NCBI RefSeq assembly: GCF_900602065.1
Contig: NZ_UWFN01000116.1
Span: forward strand, 124,001-188,000
Reading direction: 5' to 3'
Source of the DNA: Pseudomonas viridiflava
GTDB taxonomy: Bacteria; Pseudomonadota; Gammaproteobacteria; Pseudomonadales; Pseudomonadaceae
Length of the DNA stretch: 64,000 bases
The translations under genes and the position numbers were made by a program. Positions within the stretch are counted from its first letter, which is position 1, and each line of letters begins with the position of its first letter. Below are positions 17,857 through 27,606 of the stretch, in pieces. The notes below the pieces were generated by a model. That model saw only the letters and a program-made list of their open reading frames with translations, did no database searches and was not told the DNA's origin.

Positions 17857-19419
17857 TTACGCTGGCGCAGAGGTCCGGATCAAGTGATCGAACGCGCTCA
17901 GAGAGGCTTTGGCACCCTCCCCCAAAGCAATGATGATCTGCTTGTAAGGCGTAGTGGTCACGTCGCCTGCAGCGAAAATGCCAGGAATCGAAGTTTCACC
18001 ACGCGCATCGACAATGATCTCGCCACGAGGCGACAGTTCGATGCTGTTCTTGAGCCAGTCGGTGTTAGGCAGCAGACCGATCTGTACGAAGATACCTTCC
18101 AGCTGTACCGTGATTTCTTCGCCATTCACGCGGTTCTTGTAGCGCAAGCCGTTAACTTTCTGCTCATCGCCAGTGACCTCTGTGGTCTGCGCGCTGGTGA
18201 TAACCGTAACGTTAGGCAAGCTGGTCAGCTTGCGCTGCAACACGGCGTCAGCCCGCAATTGCACATCAAACTCCAACAAAGTGACGTGAGCCACGATACC
18301 GGCCAGATCAATCGCAGCCTCGACGCCGGAGTTACCGCCGCCAATCACCGCAACACGCTTGCCTTTGAACAACGGGCCATCGCAATGCGGGCAGTAAGCC
18401 ACGCCTTTGTTGCGATATTGCTGCTCGCCCGGAACGTTCATTTCCCTCCAGCGTGCACCCGTGGCGAGAATAACGGTCTTGGCCTTGAGGCTCGCGCCGC
18501 TGGCAAACTTCACTTCGTGCAGAGCGCCGTCCTTGCCGGGAGTCAGTTGGTCTGCACGTTGCAGGTTCATGATGTCCACTTCGTATTGCTTGACGTGCTC
18601 TTCAAGCGCTACAGCCAGTTTCGGCCCTTCGGTGTGTTGCACCGAAATGAAGTTCTCGATAGCCATGGTGTCCAGCACCTGACCGCCGAAGCGCTCAGCC
18701 GCGACACCGGTACGAATACCTTTACGCGCGGCATACACGGCCGCTGCTGAACCTGCCGGGCCGCCGCCCACTACCAATACATCAAACGCTTCTTTGGCAT
18801 TGAGTTTCAGTGCCTGACGATCGCCAGCACCGGTGTCGATCTTGGCCAGGATTTCTTCCAGGCCCATACGGCCCTGACCAAACAATTCACCGTTCAGGTA
18901 GATGCTTGGCACCGACATGATATGGCGGTCGGTGACTTCGTCCTGGAACAGCGCGCCATCGATAGCGATGTGCTTGATGTTCGGGTTGAGCACTGCCATC
19001 AGGTTCAGCGCCTGCACGACGTCCGGGCAGTTCTGGCAAGACTGGGAAAAGTAGGTTTCGAACGTGAATTCGCCTTCAAGCGCGCGAATCTGTTCGACGG
19101 TGTCCGCGCTGGCCTTGGATGGGTAGCCGCCAACTTGCAGCAGTGCCAATACCAGCGAAGTGAATTCGTGGCCCATCGGGATACCGGCGAAACGCAGGCT
19201 GATGTCTTGTCCCGGGCTGTTGAGCGAGAACGACGGGGTACGCACGTCGGTGCCGCTGTCATTAAGGGTGATGCCTTTCGAAACACTGATCACGTCATTG
19301 AGCAACGCCAGCATTTCCTGGGATTTCGCGCCGTCATCGAGGGACGCGACGATCTCGACCGGGCGGGTAAGACGCTCCAGGTACGATTTCAGCTGGGCTT
19401 TAAGATTGGCGTCCAACAT
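17857..19419 (-). CDS. ahpF: Alkyl hydroperoxide reductase subunit F
   Basis: This is a 520-residue NADH-dependent flavoprotein that re-reduces AhpC. The start is at ATG 19419 ([20 protein letters not shown]); the 16 residues that an upstream start would add are hydrophobic and atypical. The N-terminal tandem thioredoxin-fold domain carries [11 protein letters not shown] (CxxC). The FAD/NADH domains follow with [19 protein letters not shown], the redox-active ATGARW...CPHCDG and [19 protein letters not shown], and the C-terminal FAD motif [16 protein letters not shown]. Full family length. It lies about 150 bases downstream of ahpC, separated by a terminator, so partial read-through or its own promoter is expected. 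It acts in cytoplasmic peroxide detoxification. Confidence 0.97.
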   Translation of the reverse strand: MLDANLKAQLKSYLERLTRPVEIVASLDDGAKSQEMLALLNDVISVSKGITLNDSGTDVRTPSFSLNSPGQDISLRFAGIPMGHEFTSLVLALLQVGGYPSKASADTVEQIRALEGEFTFETYFSQSCQNCPDVVQALNLMAVLNPNIKHIAIDGALFQDEVTDRHIMSVPSIYLNGELFGQGRMGLEEILAKIDTGAGDRQALKLNAKEAFDVLVVGGGPAGSAAAVYAARKGIRTGVAAERFGGQVLDTMAIENFISVQHTEGPKLAVALEEHVKQYEVDIMNLQRADQLTPGKDGALHEVKFASGASLKAKTVILATGARWREMNVPGEQQYRNKGVAYCPHCDGPLFKGKRVAVIGGGNSGVEAAIDLAGIVAHVTLLEFDVQLRADAVLQRKLTSLPNVTVITSAQTTEVTGDEQKVNGLRYKNRVNGEEITVQLEGIFVQIGLLPNTDWLKNSIELSPRGEIIVDARGETSIPGIFAAGDVTTTPYKQIIIALGEGAKASLSAFDHLIRTSAPA

Positions 19420-19464
19420 GCGGGCGATTCCTTTAGCAATTAGAAAAACAGGAAGTAGAAAAAA

Positions 19465-19498
19465 CAACGCCCAGGCGATAGTCGCCCGGGCGTTTTTT
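19465..19498 (-). terminator. Terminator between ahpC and ahpF
   Basis: On the minus strand a GC-rich stem (AACGCCCGGGCGACTATCGC with its partner CTGGGCGTT) is followed by T-rich sequence downstream of ahpC and before the ahpF start. It likely reduces transcription into ahpF, giving the usual excess of AhpC. The plus-strand side also carries a T run. Confidence 0.75.
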
Positions 19499-19569
19499 GG
19501 GGCGATGCGGTTTACGTGCTTAAGAGCTCAACGCCCCTAGCCGATTGACTCGACCGAAATGCATGCGGC

Positions 19570-20133
19570 TTAGATCTTGCCAACCAGGTCCAAAGATGGA
19601 GCCAGAGTGGCTTCGCCTTCTTTCCATTTAGCTGGGCAAACTTCGCCCGGGTGTGCAGCAACGTACTGAGCAGCTTTGACTTTACGCAGCAGTTCGGAAG
19701 CGTCGCGGCCTACACCACCGTCGTTCAGCTCAACGATTTTGATCTGACCTTCAGGGTTGATCACGAAAGTACCGCGGTCAGCCAGGCCAGCTTCTTCGAT
19801 CAGTACGTCGAAGTTGCGGGACAAGATGTGAGTCGGGTCGCCGATCAGTGGGTACTGGATTTTGCCAATGGCTGGCGAAGTGTTGTGCCAGGCAGCGTGT
19901 GCGAAATGGGTGTCAGTCGACACGCCGTAGATTTCAACGCCCAGTTTTTTGAAGTCGGCGTAGTTATCAGCAAGGTCTTCCAGTTCGGTCGGGCATACGA
20001 AGGTGAAGTCTGCTGGGTAGAAGAAGACGACAGACCATTTGCCTTTGAAGTCAGCTTCAGACACGTCTACGAAAGAGCCGTTCTGGAATGCAGTGGCTTT
20101 GAACGGTTTTACCTGGCTGTTGATGATAGGCAT
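19570..20133 (-). CDS. ahpC: Alkyl hydroperoxide reductase subunit C (typical 2-Cys peroxiredoxin)
   Basis: This 187-residue peroxiredoxin reduces H2O2, organic peroxides and peroxynitrite using AhpF as electron donor. The peroxidatic cysteine is in [20 protein letters not shown] (about residue 47) and the resolving cysteine is in [13 protein letters not shown] (about residue 166). GGVG and a C-terminal extension typical of robust/sensitive AhpC are present. Strict family length; the ATG at 20133 is preceded by CTAGGAGATTCACCG. Upstream is an OxyR-like half-site at 20224-20238, which fits peroxide induction. Confidence 0.97.
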   Translation of the reverse strand: MPIINSQVKPFKATAFQNGSFVDVSEADFKGKWSVVFFYPADFTFVCPTELEDLADNYADFKKLGVEIYGVSTDTHFAHAAWHNTSPAIGKIQYPLIGDPTHILSRNFDVLIEEAGLADRGTFVINPEGQIKIVELNDGGVGRDASELLRKVKAAQYVAAHPGEVCPAKWKEGEATLAPSLDLVGKI

Positions 20134-20223
20134 CGGTGAATCTCCTAGTGGGTTGTTAATTCGATGAAACAGAGCTTACGCATAATGGCCTATGTAGGCT
20201 CATTGGCAAACCTCATGTGCACG

Positions 20224-20238
20224 ATTGGTTTTGACTAT
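20224..20238 (-). promoter_or_regulatory. OxyR-like half-site upstream of ahpC
   Basis: Read on the minus strand this is ATAGTCAAAACCAAT, matching eight of the ten defined positions of the ATAGnTnnnAnCTAT OxyR element. It is about 90 bases upstream of the ahpC start codon and just upstream of a CATTATGCG -10-like sequence. A second half-site is less clear. OxyR control of ahpC is known in pseudomonads; its use here is inference. Confidence 0.4.
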
Positions 20239-20460
20239 AAGGGAGGCTTATTAATAGAAGGAAAGGTAATTTCGCTTTTGAAGGACTACTGCTCCGCCAA
20301 GGCTCAAGCTCGGCACTTTGCCTGCCTCCCCCTCCCCTGATCTCATGCCTGGGCGAACTTACGATTCGCGGCCAGCTCGCGAGACGCCGAAAACAATGCC
20401 CTGAACCTGAACCTGCCAATAACCTGCTCAAAAAATCAATTCGCCATAGTGACTTAAATA

Positions 20461-20483
20461 GTATGTAATTACAGGGTACATAC
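20461..20483. promoter_or_regulatory. Inverted repeat at the promoter of the KfrA-like gene
   Basis: GTATGT (20461-20466) and ACATAC (20478-20483) are exact complements 11 bases apart, with a third GTATG-like copy at 20488. The repeat lies 27-49 bases before the start codon. KfrA proteins repress their own promoters through such repeats, so this is a probable autoregulatory operator. Confidence 0.45.
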
Positions 20484-20509
20484 CACAGTATGAAATAAAG
20501 GATCACGCA

Positions 20510-21499
20510 ATGGCTCGCGGCGGCATTAACAAGGCTTTGGTACAGACAGCAAGACTCGCGCTGCTGGCCCGCGGCGAGCACCCCAGCATTGACGCAGTAC
20601 GCATTGAAATGGGCAATACGGGCTCAAAAACCACGATCCATCGCTATTTGAGAGAGCTGGACGAAAGCGATCGGGCAGGCACGACACCCTCCGACATCGA
20701 TGATGAGTTGACCGAGCTGGTCACTCGCCTCGCCCATCGCCTGCAAGGCAAGGCCCAGGAAACTGTCGATGAAGCTCAGTCGCGATTCGACGCAACGTGT
20801 CATCAGAAGGATGAAGCGCTGCTCCAGGCAAACAACCAGCTCGCGGAAATTACCGCACGGTTGAATCGCAAGACCGAGCAGCTGAAGGAACAGGCAGCGA
20901 CACTGCTTGCCACCCGCGAACGACTGCAGACGGAGCAAACCCAGAATGCTCGCCTGACTCAAGCCAATCAGGACCTGACGAATCGACTCGCAGACAAAGA
21001 CGAGCAGATTCGCTCACTGGAAGAAAAAACCCTGAAGGCCCTCGAATCCGCAAAACAACAACGCGAGCAAGAGCAGCGACGGTATGAGGAACACGCTCAA
21101 CAGCTGCAGACAGAGTTGCGTCAGACGCAAAGCCTGGCAACGCAACATCAGCAGGACATCACCCGGCTTACGCGGGACAATGAGCGACTATTGGCAGAGA
21201 ACCGCAGCGCTCAGCAGGAGCTGAATGCTCACAATGACCAGCTAACCAAAGCCTCGGCTCAAGCTGCCAGCACCCTGGAACAGTTACAGCAGACGAAAAC
21301 CCGCTGCACCGTGCTTGAAGAACGCACGCGCCTCGCGCAACAGGACAGCGCGGAGGCCCGTCAACAGCTGACTGACCAGCTACAGCAGAATCGGGTATTG
21401 GAGTTGATACTGATCAAGACCGAACTGGCGCTTGAAGGCTTGCGAAACGAAAAGTCGACTACCACCTCAGCCTCAAAACAGCACCCCGATCAGCGCTGA
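20510..21499 (+). CDS. KfrA-like coiled-coil DNA-binding protein
   Basis: This 329-residue protein has a KfrA_N-type DNA-binding domain at about 1-70 (MARGGINKALVQTARLALLARG, then SIDAVRIEMGNTGSKTTIHRYL, a helix-turn-helix). From about 95 to 310 follows an unbroken coiled coil rich in Gln, Glu, Leu and Arg. KfrA was described on plasmids as an autorepressor with a filament-like tail; chromosomal homologues occur in Pseudomonas and their role is unclear. A GTATGT/ACATAC repeat overlies its promoter. AAGGA precedes the ATG. The gene is convergent with a hybrid histidine kinase and their 3' ends overlap by ten bases within a palindromic terminator. No plasmid or integration genes lie nearby. Confidence 0.8.
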   Translation: MARGGINKALVQTARLALLARGEHPSIDAVRIEMGNTGSKTTIHRYLRELDESDRAGTTPSDIDDELTELVTRLAHRLQGKAQETVDEAQSRFDATCHQKDEALLQANNQLAEITARLNRKTEQLKEQAATLLATRERLQTEQTQNARLTQANQDLTNRLADKDEQIRSLEEKTLKALESAKQQREQEQRRYEEHAQQLQTELRQTQSLATQHQQDITRLTRDNERLLAENRSAQQELNAHNDQLTKASAQAASTLEQLQQTKTRCTVLEERTRLAQQDSAEARQQLTDQLQQNRVLELILIKTELALEGLRNEKSTTTSASKQHPDQR

Positions 21500-21507
21500 T
21501 CGGGGTG
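21482..21507. terminator. Perfect 26-bp palindrome forming a shared terminator inside two coding ends
   Basis: The 13-base arm CACCCCGATCAGC at 21482 is followed directly by its exact complement. The palindrome covers the last codons and stop of both convergent genes: each protein ends in HPDQR and uses the TGA formed by the other arm. On each strand the hairpin can stop transcription from the facing gene, although the T tracts are weak. Confidence 0.7.
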
Positions 21508-23211
21508 TTCAAGCATGGTCCTGACGCGTAAGCCCAGCTCATCCACGGTAAACGGCTTGGTCATCATGTCCATGCCGCACCCCAGGAAATCGCCACGCAC
21601 CTGAGCCTCTGGCGCGTAACCTGTCATGAACAGCACACGTAAATCGGGTCGGTACTGCCGGGCTATTTCGGCAAGCTGACGACCGTTCAGACCCGGTAGC
21701 CCTACATCACTGACCAACAAATCGATTCGTTCCTGACTCTGCAGGTATGGCAATGCAGCCTTGCTATCGCCCGCCTCCAGAGTGGAATAACCCAGCTCGT
21801 GCAGCACATCAACCACCAGCATGCGTACGGGCTCTTCGTCTTCAACCACCAACACACATTCACCACTGACCGCACGCGGCGCTTCCAGTCCCGCGACGAT
21901 TGCGGTGCTGCGCTCGTCAAGGTCTTGATGACAGGACAGGTATAGATGAACAGTCGTGCCTTGCCCCTCAACACTGTCAATCACCACATGCCCACCCGTC
22001 TGCTTGACGAAGCCGTAGACCATCGACAAACCAAGACCCGTTCCCTGCCCGATGGGTTTAGTGGTGAAGAACGGATCAAAGGCTCGATCCAGAACATCAT
22101 CAGACATGCCTGCCCCGGTATCGCGAACGCTCAGACGAACATATTCACCGGGCGAAACCTCTCCCGAACGCCCCTCGACCCTGACGTGCTCACTGGCAAC
22201 GGTTAACTGACCACCATCAGGCATGGCGTCCCGGGCATTGATGACCAGATTCAACAAGGCGTTTTCCAGCTGATGTTCGTCAGTGCTGGTGCGCTGCAAC
22301 CCCTCGCTCAGTTCGATGCGCAACTCGATGCTTTCCCCGGTGGTTCGGGCCAGCAGTTCCTGCATGGATGCCACCATCTGATTCACATCGACAGCGCTGT
22401 TGTTGAGCGATTGTCGGCGGGCAAAAGCCAGAAGCCGATGGGTCAGAGCTGCAGCACGGTTGGCAGAGGTCATCGCTGCGCTGATGTAGCGATCGATTTC
22501 CCCTGTCCGGCCGGCAGCAATGCGTCGCTGCATCAGGTCCAGAGCGCCAAGCACGCCGGTGAGCATGTTGTTGAAGTCGTGAGCGATACCGCCGGTTAGC
22601 TGGCCAATGGCGTCCATCTTTTGCGCATGGCGCAGGGTTTCTTCCGCCTGTTCACGCTCAGCCATTTCGATTTGCAGCAGTTCATTGATACTGGCCAGCT
22701 CACGGGTACGCTCGGCCACTCGTAACTCAAGGCTCTCATTGAGCTCACGAAGCGCTTCTTCTGCATTGACCTGGGCGGTAATGTCAGTGTGAGTACCGAG
22801 CCAGTGGGTGATATGCCCATGCTCATCGCGGATCGGCAAGGCGCGAGCCAGAAACCAGCTGTAGCCACCATCCTTGCCGCGTAGCGGGAACGTGTCTTCC
22901 CAGATCGAGCCCGTTGCGAAGCAGTGCACCAGCCGAGCGGTTACCCGATCAACATGCTCCGGGTGATGAACCGAGCGCCAGCCCAGCGCCCGCATGGCTT
23001 CCAGAGATGCCCCGGTATAGTCATACCAGCGCTCGTTGTACCAATAAATATTGCCCGCGGAGTCCGCAGTCCATGCCAACTGACTCATGTTGTCGGCCAG
23101 GCTGCGGAATTGACGCTCGCTCTCCAGCAACGCGTCAATGTTGCGCATAGGGCCTATATCTTGCTCATCGAAGGTCAATGGCATTGCCGCCCAATAGTAT
23201 TGACTGCTCAT
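21490..23211 (-). CDS. PAS-containing hybrid sensor histidine kinase with C-terminal receiver
   Basis: This is a 573-residue protein with no membrane segments. A PAS/PAC sensor at about 25-150 ([20 protein letters not shown] and WLGTHTDIT) is followed by a coiled coil and a HisKA box ([19 protein letters not shown], phospho-His in GIAHDFNN). The HATPase domain carries [18 protein letters not shown] and [13 protein letters not shown] receiver domain from about 445 has [11 protein letters not shown], phospho-acceptor Asp in [10 protein letters not shown] and Lys in MMTKPF. The kinase autophosphorylates and transfers to its own receiver; the downstream partner is not adjacent. AGGACACC precedes the ATG at 23211. 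The signal is unknown; such soluble PAS kinases often read light, redox or metabolites. Confidence 0.9.
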   Translation of the reverse strand: MSSQYYWAAMPLTFDEQDIGPMRNIDALLESERQFRSLADNMSQLAWTADSAGNIYWYNERWYDYTGASLEAMRALGWRSVHHPEHVDRVTARLVHCFATGSIWEDTFPLRGKDGGYSWFLARALPIRDEHGHITHWLGTHTDITAQVNAEEALRELNESLELRVAERTRELASINELLQIEMAEREQAEETLRHAQKMDAIGQLTGGIAHDFNNMLTGVLGALDLMQRRIAAGRTGEIDRYISAAMTSANRAAALTHRLLAFARRQSLNNSAVDVNQMVASMQELLARTTGESIELRIELSEGLQRTSTDEHQLENALLNLVINARDAMPDGGQLTVASEHVRVEGRSGEVSPGEYVRLSVRDTGAGMSDDVLDRAFDPFFTTKPIGQGTGLGLSMVYGFVKQTGGHVVIDSVEGQGTTVHLYLSCHQDLDERSTAIVAGLEAPRAVSGECVLVVEDEEPVRMLVVDVLHELGYSTLEAGDSKAALPYLQSQERIDLLVSDVGLPGLNGRQLAEIARQYRPDLRVLFMTGYAPEAQVRGDFLGCGMDMMTKPFTVDELGLRVRTMLEHPDQR

Positions 23212-23293
23212 CGCAGGTGTCCTTCCTGGAATATATGATCTACCCGGCCTTCATCCTGAATCCCGGGCATAGCTTCATTTACACAACCGGCGC

Positions 23294-24652
23294 CTAACGA
23301 TCAACCGGGGAGCGCATGGTGACAAACTCTTCAGCGAGTGTCGGGTGCACACCGACAGTATCGTCAAACTGACGCTTGGTAGCGCCAGCCTTCAAGGCAA
23401 TGGCCAGCCCCTGAATGATTTCACCCGCCTCCGGACCAACCATGTGGCAGCCCAGCACAACGTCAGTGTTGGCGTCGACCACCAGCTTCATCAGGGTGCG
23501 TTCCTGGTTTTCAGTCAGGGTCAGCTTCATCGGACGGAAGCGACTTTCAAAAATCTGCACGTCATGACCCGCTTTCTTCGCTTCTTCCTCGGTCAACCCA
23601 ACGGTACCGATATTCGGCAGGCTGAAAACGGCGGTCGGAATGTGCGTGTAGTCCACAGCGCGATAATCTTCCGGCCTGAACAGGCGTCGGGCGACAGCCA
23701 TACCTTCAGCCAGCGCTACAGGCGTCAACTGGACTCTGCCGATCACATCACCGATAGCCAGAATCGATGGTTCGCTGCTCTGGTAGTTATCGTCGACCTC
23801 GACAAAGCCATTCTTGTCCAGTTTGACGTTGACGTGCTCAAGACCGAGATTGTCGAGCATAGGTCGACGTCCGGTGGCATAAAACACGCAATCGGTGTTC
23901 ACCTCTTCCCCGTTCTTGAGGATGAGTTGCAGGCTGCCATCGGTTAACTTCTCGATGCGTTCGATATCGGAATTGAACCGCACATCCATACCGCGCTTGG
24001 TCAGTTCCTCGTGCAAATGGCTGCGCACACTGCCATCAAAACCGCGCAGGAACATTTCGCCGCGGTACATCAGCGTCGTATCCGCTCCCAGACCATGGAA
24101 AATCGAGGCGAATTCGACGGCGATGTACCCGCCACCCACGACTACGATGCGCTTTGGAAGCTGTTTGAGATAAAACGCCTCATTGGAGGTGATGGCATGT
24201 TCGCGCCCCGGGATATCCGGCACCTGCGGCCAGCCTCCGGTAGCAATCAGAATATGCTCGGCACTGTAAGTCTGGCCATTGACCTCAACTTCATGAGGTC
24301 CCTTGAGCGCCGCATGGCCTTCGAGCAACGTAACGCCGCTGTTAACCAGCAAGTTGCGATAAATACCGTTGAGATGCTGGATCTGCCGATCCTTGTTGGC
24401 AATCAATGTTGCCCAGTCGAAGTCGGGCTCACCGGTTGACCAACCGAAGCTTTTGGCCTGCTCGAAATCCTCAGCGTAATGGGCGCCATAAACCAATAGT
24501 TTTTTTGGCACACAACCTACGTTGACACAGGTCCCCCCCAGGTAACGGCTTTCGGCAACCGCCACCCGAGCACCAAAACCTGCAGCGAAACGCCCGGCGC
24601 GCACACCGCCAGAACCGGCACCGATTACAAAGAGGTCGAAGTCGTAAGCCAT
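23294..24652 (-). CDS. gor: Glutathione-disulfide reductase
   Basis: This 452-residue FAD enzyme reduces GSSG with NADPH in the cytoplasm. The N-terminal FAD motif [20 protein letters not shown] is followed by the redox-active pair in [14 protein letters not shown]. The NADPH domain is [20 protein letters not shown] with downstream basic residues, and the C-terminal dimerisation domain carries the catalytic HPTLAEEFV. The motif GSGGVRA distinguishes plant-like bacterial Gor from dihydrolipoamide dehydrogenase. Full family length. It lies about 100 bases downstream of galU, with a terminator between, so it is transcribed separately. The neighbourhood (ahpCF, gloA, alkB) is rich in redox and electrophile defence. 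Confidence 0.95.
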   Translation of the reverse strand: MAYDFDLFVIGAGSGGVRAGRFAAGFGARVAVAESRYLGGTCVNVGCVPKKLLVYGAHYAEDFEQAKSFGWSTGEPDFDWATLIANKDRQIQHLNGIYRNLLVNSGVTLLEGHAALKGPHEVEVNGQTYSAEHILIATGGWPQVPDIPGREHAITSNEAFYLKQLPKRIVVVGGGYIAVEFASIFHGLGADTTLMYRGEMFLRGFDGSVRSHLHEELTKRGMDVRFNSDIERIEKLTDGSLQLILKNGEEVNTDCVFYATGRRPMLDNLGLEHVNVKLDKNGFVEVDDNYQSSEPSILAIGDVIGRVQLTPVALAEGMAVARRLFRPEDYRAVDYTHIPTAVFSLPNIGTVGLTEEEAKKAGHDVQIFESRFRPMKLTLTENQERTLMKLVVDANTDVVLGCHMVGPEAGEIIQGLAIALKAGATKRQFDDTVGVHPTLAEEFVTMRSPVDR

Positions 24653-24693
24653 GTAAATCTCCTAAGCAGAGCTACAGCATATCAGCCAGAAAC

Positions 24694-24721
24694 GACAAAG
24701 CCACCCGAAGGTGGCTTTGTC
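24694..24721 (-). terminator. Terminator after galU
   Basis: GACAAAGCCACC and GGTGGCTTTGTC form a perfect 12-bp stem around a four-base CGAA loop, between the galU stop and the gor start. Confidence 0.8.
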
Positions 24722-24752
24722 CTACAAGCAAGTCTGAAGAATTCTCAGAGGC

Positions 24753-25586
24753 TTAGCTGCCTTTCTTGTAGAAATGCTCGAAGCAGAAGTTGGTTGCTTC
24801 GATGTAACCTTCAGCGCCACCGCAGTCAAAACGGGTGCCTTTGAATTTGTAGGCCAGCACGTTGCCTTCTGCTGCCTGCTTCATCAAAGCGTCGGTGATC
24901 TGGATTTCACCACCCTTGCCAGGCTCAGTGGCTTCGATTTTCGCGAAGATGTCCGGCGTCAGGATGTAACGACCAATGATCGCCAGGTTGGAAGGCGCAT
25001 CTTCCGGCTTTGGCTTCTCGACCATGTCGGTTACACGGAACAGACCTGGCTTGATTTCTTCGCCAGCGATAACGCCGTATTTCTGCGTTTCGTTCGCAGG
25101 TACTTCCTGAATGGCGACAATCGAGCAGCCATAATGCTTGTGCAGCTTGACCATCTGGGCCAGCACGCCTTCGCCTTCAAGGTTCACACACAGGTCATCT
25201 GCCAGTACGACGGCAAACGCTTCGTTACCGATCAGTGGACGACCGCTGAGGATTGCGTGGCCCAGGCCTTTCATTTCGGTCTGGCGAGTGTAGGAAAAGC
25301 TGCACTCGTCGATCAGTTTGCGGATACCAACTAGGTATTTCTCCTTGTCGGTGCCTTTGATCTGGGTTTCCAGCTCATAGCTGATGTCGAAATGGTCTTC
25401 CAGTGCGCGCTTGCCGCGACCGGTGACAATGGAAATTTCGTTAAGGCCCGCAGCAAGAGCTTCTTCCACGCCGTATTGGATCAGTGGCTTGTTGACCACT
25501 GGCAGCATCTCTTTAGGCATGGCTTTGGTCGCTGGCAAAAAGCGAGTGCCGTAACCGGCTGCGGGGAACAAGCATTTCTTGATCAT
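24753..25586 (-). CDS. galU: UTP-glucose-1-phosphate uridylyltransferase
   Basis: This 277-residue nucleotidyltransferase makes UDP-glucose from UTP and glucose-1-phosphate; the product feeds lipopolysaccharide, exopolysaccharide and osmoprotectant glucan synthesis. The nucleotide-binding start is KKCLFPAAGYGTRFLPATKA, followed by MPKEMLPVVNKPLIQYGVEE, VVLADDLCV (metal/UTP site) and MVEKPKPEDAPS. Family length. It is transcribed leftward ahead of gor but with its own terminator. In this window it connects to the glucan genes only by function, since GlgA could use ADP- or UDP-glucose and no glgC is visible. Confidence 0.96.
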   Translation of the reverse strand: MIKKCLFPAAGYGTRFLPATKAMPKEMLPVVNKPLIQYGVEEALAAGLNEISIVTGRGKRALEDHFDISYELETQIKGTDKEKYLVGIRKLIDECSFSYTRQTEMKGLGHAILSGRPLIGNEAFAVVLADDLCVNLEGEGVLAQMVKLHKHYGCSIVAIQEVPANETQKYGVIAGEEIKPGLFRVTDMVEKPKPEDAPSNLAIIGRYILTPDIFAKIEATEPGKGGEIQITDALMKQAAEGNVLAYKFKGTRFDCGGAEGYIEATNFCFEHFYKKGS

Positions 25587-25990
25587 AAAAGTCCTTCATG
25601 AGGGCTATTGGCGTTAGCGGCGCAGTCTAATCAGGCGGCGATCACCTTACAATGCCCCGCCTCTGGCCTTTCGATGCCATGGTAGAGGAATCCTCGAGCA
25701 GATAGTTCCACTCGATTTCAGATTTAAGAACATCAGAGAACCCTTTAACGCTCAATGCCATACCCGCCGAACACACTTCATTCGAGCTAAAGTCCCCGTC
25801 CTGGCGGGTTGATTCACCCAGTCGGGACTGCATTCAATGGCCCATGCAAGCGTAGCCCAACACCATGCGGCGCGTAGGACTATTCCTTGACTGATATCAC
25901 GCAGACTCCCTCCCGACACGACGCAGGAGACAGTTATACAAGCCGGGCTTTATGATGTGCGGCTGCACACACGCCAAAGAGACTGCTGCA
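25587..25990. other. Intergenic region upstream of galU
   Basis: About 400 bases between divergent galU and a small plus-strand gene. A 63-codon frame on the minus strand at 25642-25833 has no recognisable family and no good ribosome site, so I do not call it. A short GTCCCCGTCCTGGCGGG-type GC repeat occurs near 25790. Nothing else is supported. Confidence 0.35.
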
Positions 25991-26179
25991 ATGTCACAAG
26001 AAAAAAACGTAAATGGTTACCTGATCAAAAAGCTTCAAGACGGCCAGTGGTGGGCCTGCTCTGCGGAAGGGGAAGCGATAGCAGGCCCATTCGCCAGCGA
26101 AGACGCCGCAGTTGAAGTCGCCGCCGTCTTGCAAGACCAGCCCAAAGCCGCACGTCGACGCCCATCAAACAAGGCCTGA
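25991..26179 (+). CDS. Small conserved-type hypothetical protein (62 aa)
   Basis: This small acidic protein with a basic tail starts at ATG 25991 (MSQEKNVNGYLIKKLQDGQW). The body reads like a short beta-sheet module with GQWWACSAEGEAIAGPFASE and a helix SEDAAVEVAAVLQDQ; the C-terminus ARRRPSNKA is basic. An earlier in-frame ATG at 25952 would add 13 residues including two cysteines and is less likely. I do not recognise a family. Codon use looks normal for the window, which argues it is real. It may be cotranscribed with the following lipoprotein gene. Confidence 0.55.
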   Translation: MSQEKNVNGYLIKKLQDGQWWACSAEGEAIAGPFASEDAAVEVAAVLQDQPKAARRRPSNKA

Positions 26180-26286
26180 TCGCAAAGCGTTGAATGATGT
26201 CGGAACGATGGCTCTCTTATTCAGTCATAGCACCAGCGACGTTTGACGCAACCTACTCCCCGTCTCCCTCAAGAAGTACGAAAAAC

Positions 26287-26568
26287 ATGATCAGAGTCTT
26301 GTCCATTATTGCTGTACTGGGCCTTACCGGCTGTGCGACCGCCTCCAATACCTACCTTAAAAACGGCCGACAAGGCCTGAACATCGACTGTTCGGGCGAG
26401 GCAATGTCATGGGCAAGCTGCTACGAAAAGGCAGATGCGTCTTGCGCCGGTACTGGCTATGAAATCGTGGGCACCGATGGCACGCCGCGCCCTCCCGAAA
26501 GTGACAAGACCCTCGGGGTTGACGTAGGCAACTACAAAAATCGCAGTGTGCTGGTGGTGTGCAAATAA
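26287..26568 (+). CDS. Small lipoprotein
   Basis: This 93-residue protein from ATG 26287 has a signal MIRVLSIIAVLGLTGCATAS; the lipobox LTGC gives a lipidated Cys at residue 16. The mature part has four further cysteines (IDCSGEAMSWASCYEKADASC and C-terminal VVCK), possibly two disulfides. Alanine after the Cys predicts outer-membrane targeting. It resembles small YecR-like envelope lipoproteins only in a general way; function unknown. Its stop lies six bases from the stop of a convergent lipoprotein gene. Confidence 0.7.
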   Translation: MIRVLSIIAVLGLTGCATASNTYLKNGRQGLNIDCSGEAMSWASCYEKADASCAGTGYEIVGTDGTPRPPESDKTLGVDVGNYKNRSVLVVCK

Positions 26569-26574
26569 AAGCAG

Positions 26575-26925
26575 TTAGCCCGAGATGCAGAATGTCGCTG
26601 CGTGCTGCACATCCTTGGGCCGGATCGGCACATTGGACAGTCGCTCGTAAACCTTGATGGTGCTGCCGCCTGAACGGTTTTCGACGTCCAGAACTGCAGC
26701 AGGATCCTTGCTGAACTTCTGCGCGACAATGACTCGCAAGCCGTCATGATGAGGCTCAATCAAAGGCGGTTTACGGCTGTCGGCAATCTTGCCAACGAAG
26801 CACTCGGTGTATTCCTTGGGAGTTTTGCCCGACATCACGTTCATGGTCGCTGGGGTATGTTCGATATCTGCGACGGTGGCACAGCCAGTCATCGCCAGAG
26901 CCAAAATTACGACAGCCAATTTCAT
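26575..26925 (-). CDS. Hypothetical lipoprotein (116 aa)
   Basis: The signal MKLAVVILALAMTGCATVAD carries a lipobox MTGC with the lipidated Cys at residue 15. The mature domain is about 100 residues with two cysteines (TECFVGK and ATFCISG), probably disulfide-linked, and no enzymatic motif. It is predicted to sit in the outer membrane facing the periplasm. TACCGGGAGGATTGT precedes the ATG, a good ribosome site. It is convergent with the preceding lipoprotein gene. Confidence 0.7.
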   Translation of the reverse strand: MKLAVVILALAMTGCATVADIEHTPATMNVMSGKTPKEYTECFVGKIADSRKPPLIEPHHDGLRVIVAQKFSKDPAAVLDVENRSGGSTIKVYERLSNVPIRPKDVQHAATFCISG

Positions 26926-27092
26926 ACAATCCTCCCGGTAAAGGTCCTACGACAAGCCTGGCGGGAATTAAATCCCGGATAAAGTCGTTTTTAGCGCCAA
27001 GACTGCATTAAAACCTTAATCGCTGATAAATGCCGACCCTCGTCATGCTATCGTTTTGATTTTTCGAAAAAAGCCTTACGCCGGAGACACCC

Positions 27093-27398
27093 ATGAAATT
27101 TGTACACCAGCGCGAGCACCTCAATGAAGACGATCTGGTCGTCATCGAGTGTTCTCAGCTCTGCAACATTCGCCTGATGAATGACTCGAACTTCCGCACC
27201 TTTAAAAACGGCGGACGCCATACCTATCACGGCGGTGCGTTTGACAAATTTCCGGCCAAGATCGCCGTCCCCAGTACCGGATTCTGGAACATCACCATCG
27301 ATACTGCGGGGCGCAAGATGGATTCCAACGGTGGGCGCAAGACCAATTTTACGCACTCAATCAAAATTGTCCGTCGTTCAACGTCTCGACTGAGCTGA
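27093..27398 (+). CDS. DUF1883 domain protein
   Basis: This is a 101-residue protein beginning MKFVHQREHLNEDDLVVIEC. The features NIRLMNDSNFRTFKNGGRHTYHGGAF and GFWNITIDTAGR match the DUF1883 family, small beta-rich proteins of unknown function sometimes fused to TIR domains. No signal peptide, so cytoplasmic. The ATG follows CGCCGGAGACACCC. The gene for a 60-residue protein follows after 25 bases and is probably in the same transcript. Confidence 0.75.
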   Translation: MKFVHQREHLNEDDLVVIECSQLCNIRLMNDSNFRTFKNGGRHTYHGGAFDKFPAKIAVPSTGFWNITIDTAGRKMDSNGGRKTNFTHSIKIVRRSTSRLS

Positions 27399-27423
27399 TC
27401 GTCCCCATACTGAAGGAGCCAAC

Positions 27424-27606
27424 GTGAACACGCCTGCCCCAAGAACTACCAAGTTTGCTGTCAGCTACAAACTCAACGGCGAACGCCGTTTCGAGTTCGC
27501 TCAATTACAGTCGGCATCCGTAGAAGAAGCAAGAAACGCCCTGCAAAAAATGCACGGTGACAGTGGTGATGTGATTAGCGACGTGAAGGTCAGCAAAGCG
27601 CTTTAA
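27424..27606 (+). CDS. Small hypothetical protein (60 aa)
   Basis: ATG 27424 is preceded by GAAGGAGCCAACG, an excellent ribosome binding site. The sequence MNTPAPRTTKFAVSYKLNGE then FEFAQLQSASVEEARNALQK suggests a ferredoxin-like beta-alpha-beta fold of the sort found in tiny single-domain proteins. No family is recognised. It is 25 bases after the DUF1883 gene, so they probably form a two-gene operon. Confidence 0.65.
   Translation: MNTPAPRTTKFAVSYKLNGERRFEFAQLQSASVEEARNALQKMHGDSGDVISDVKVSKAL

Noticed and set aside
25642..25833. A 63-codon minus-strand frame upstream of galU
   Set aside because: No ribosome site, no family resemblance, and composition unlike neighbouring genes.
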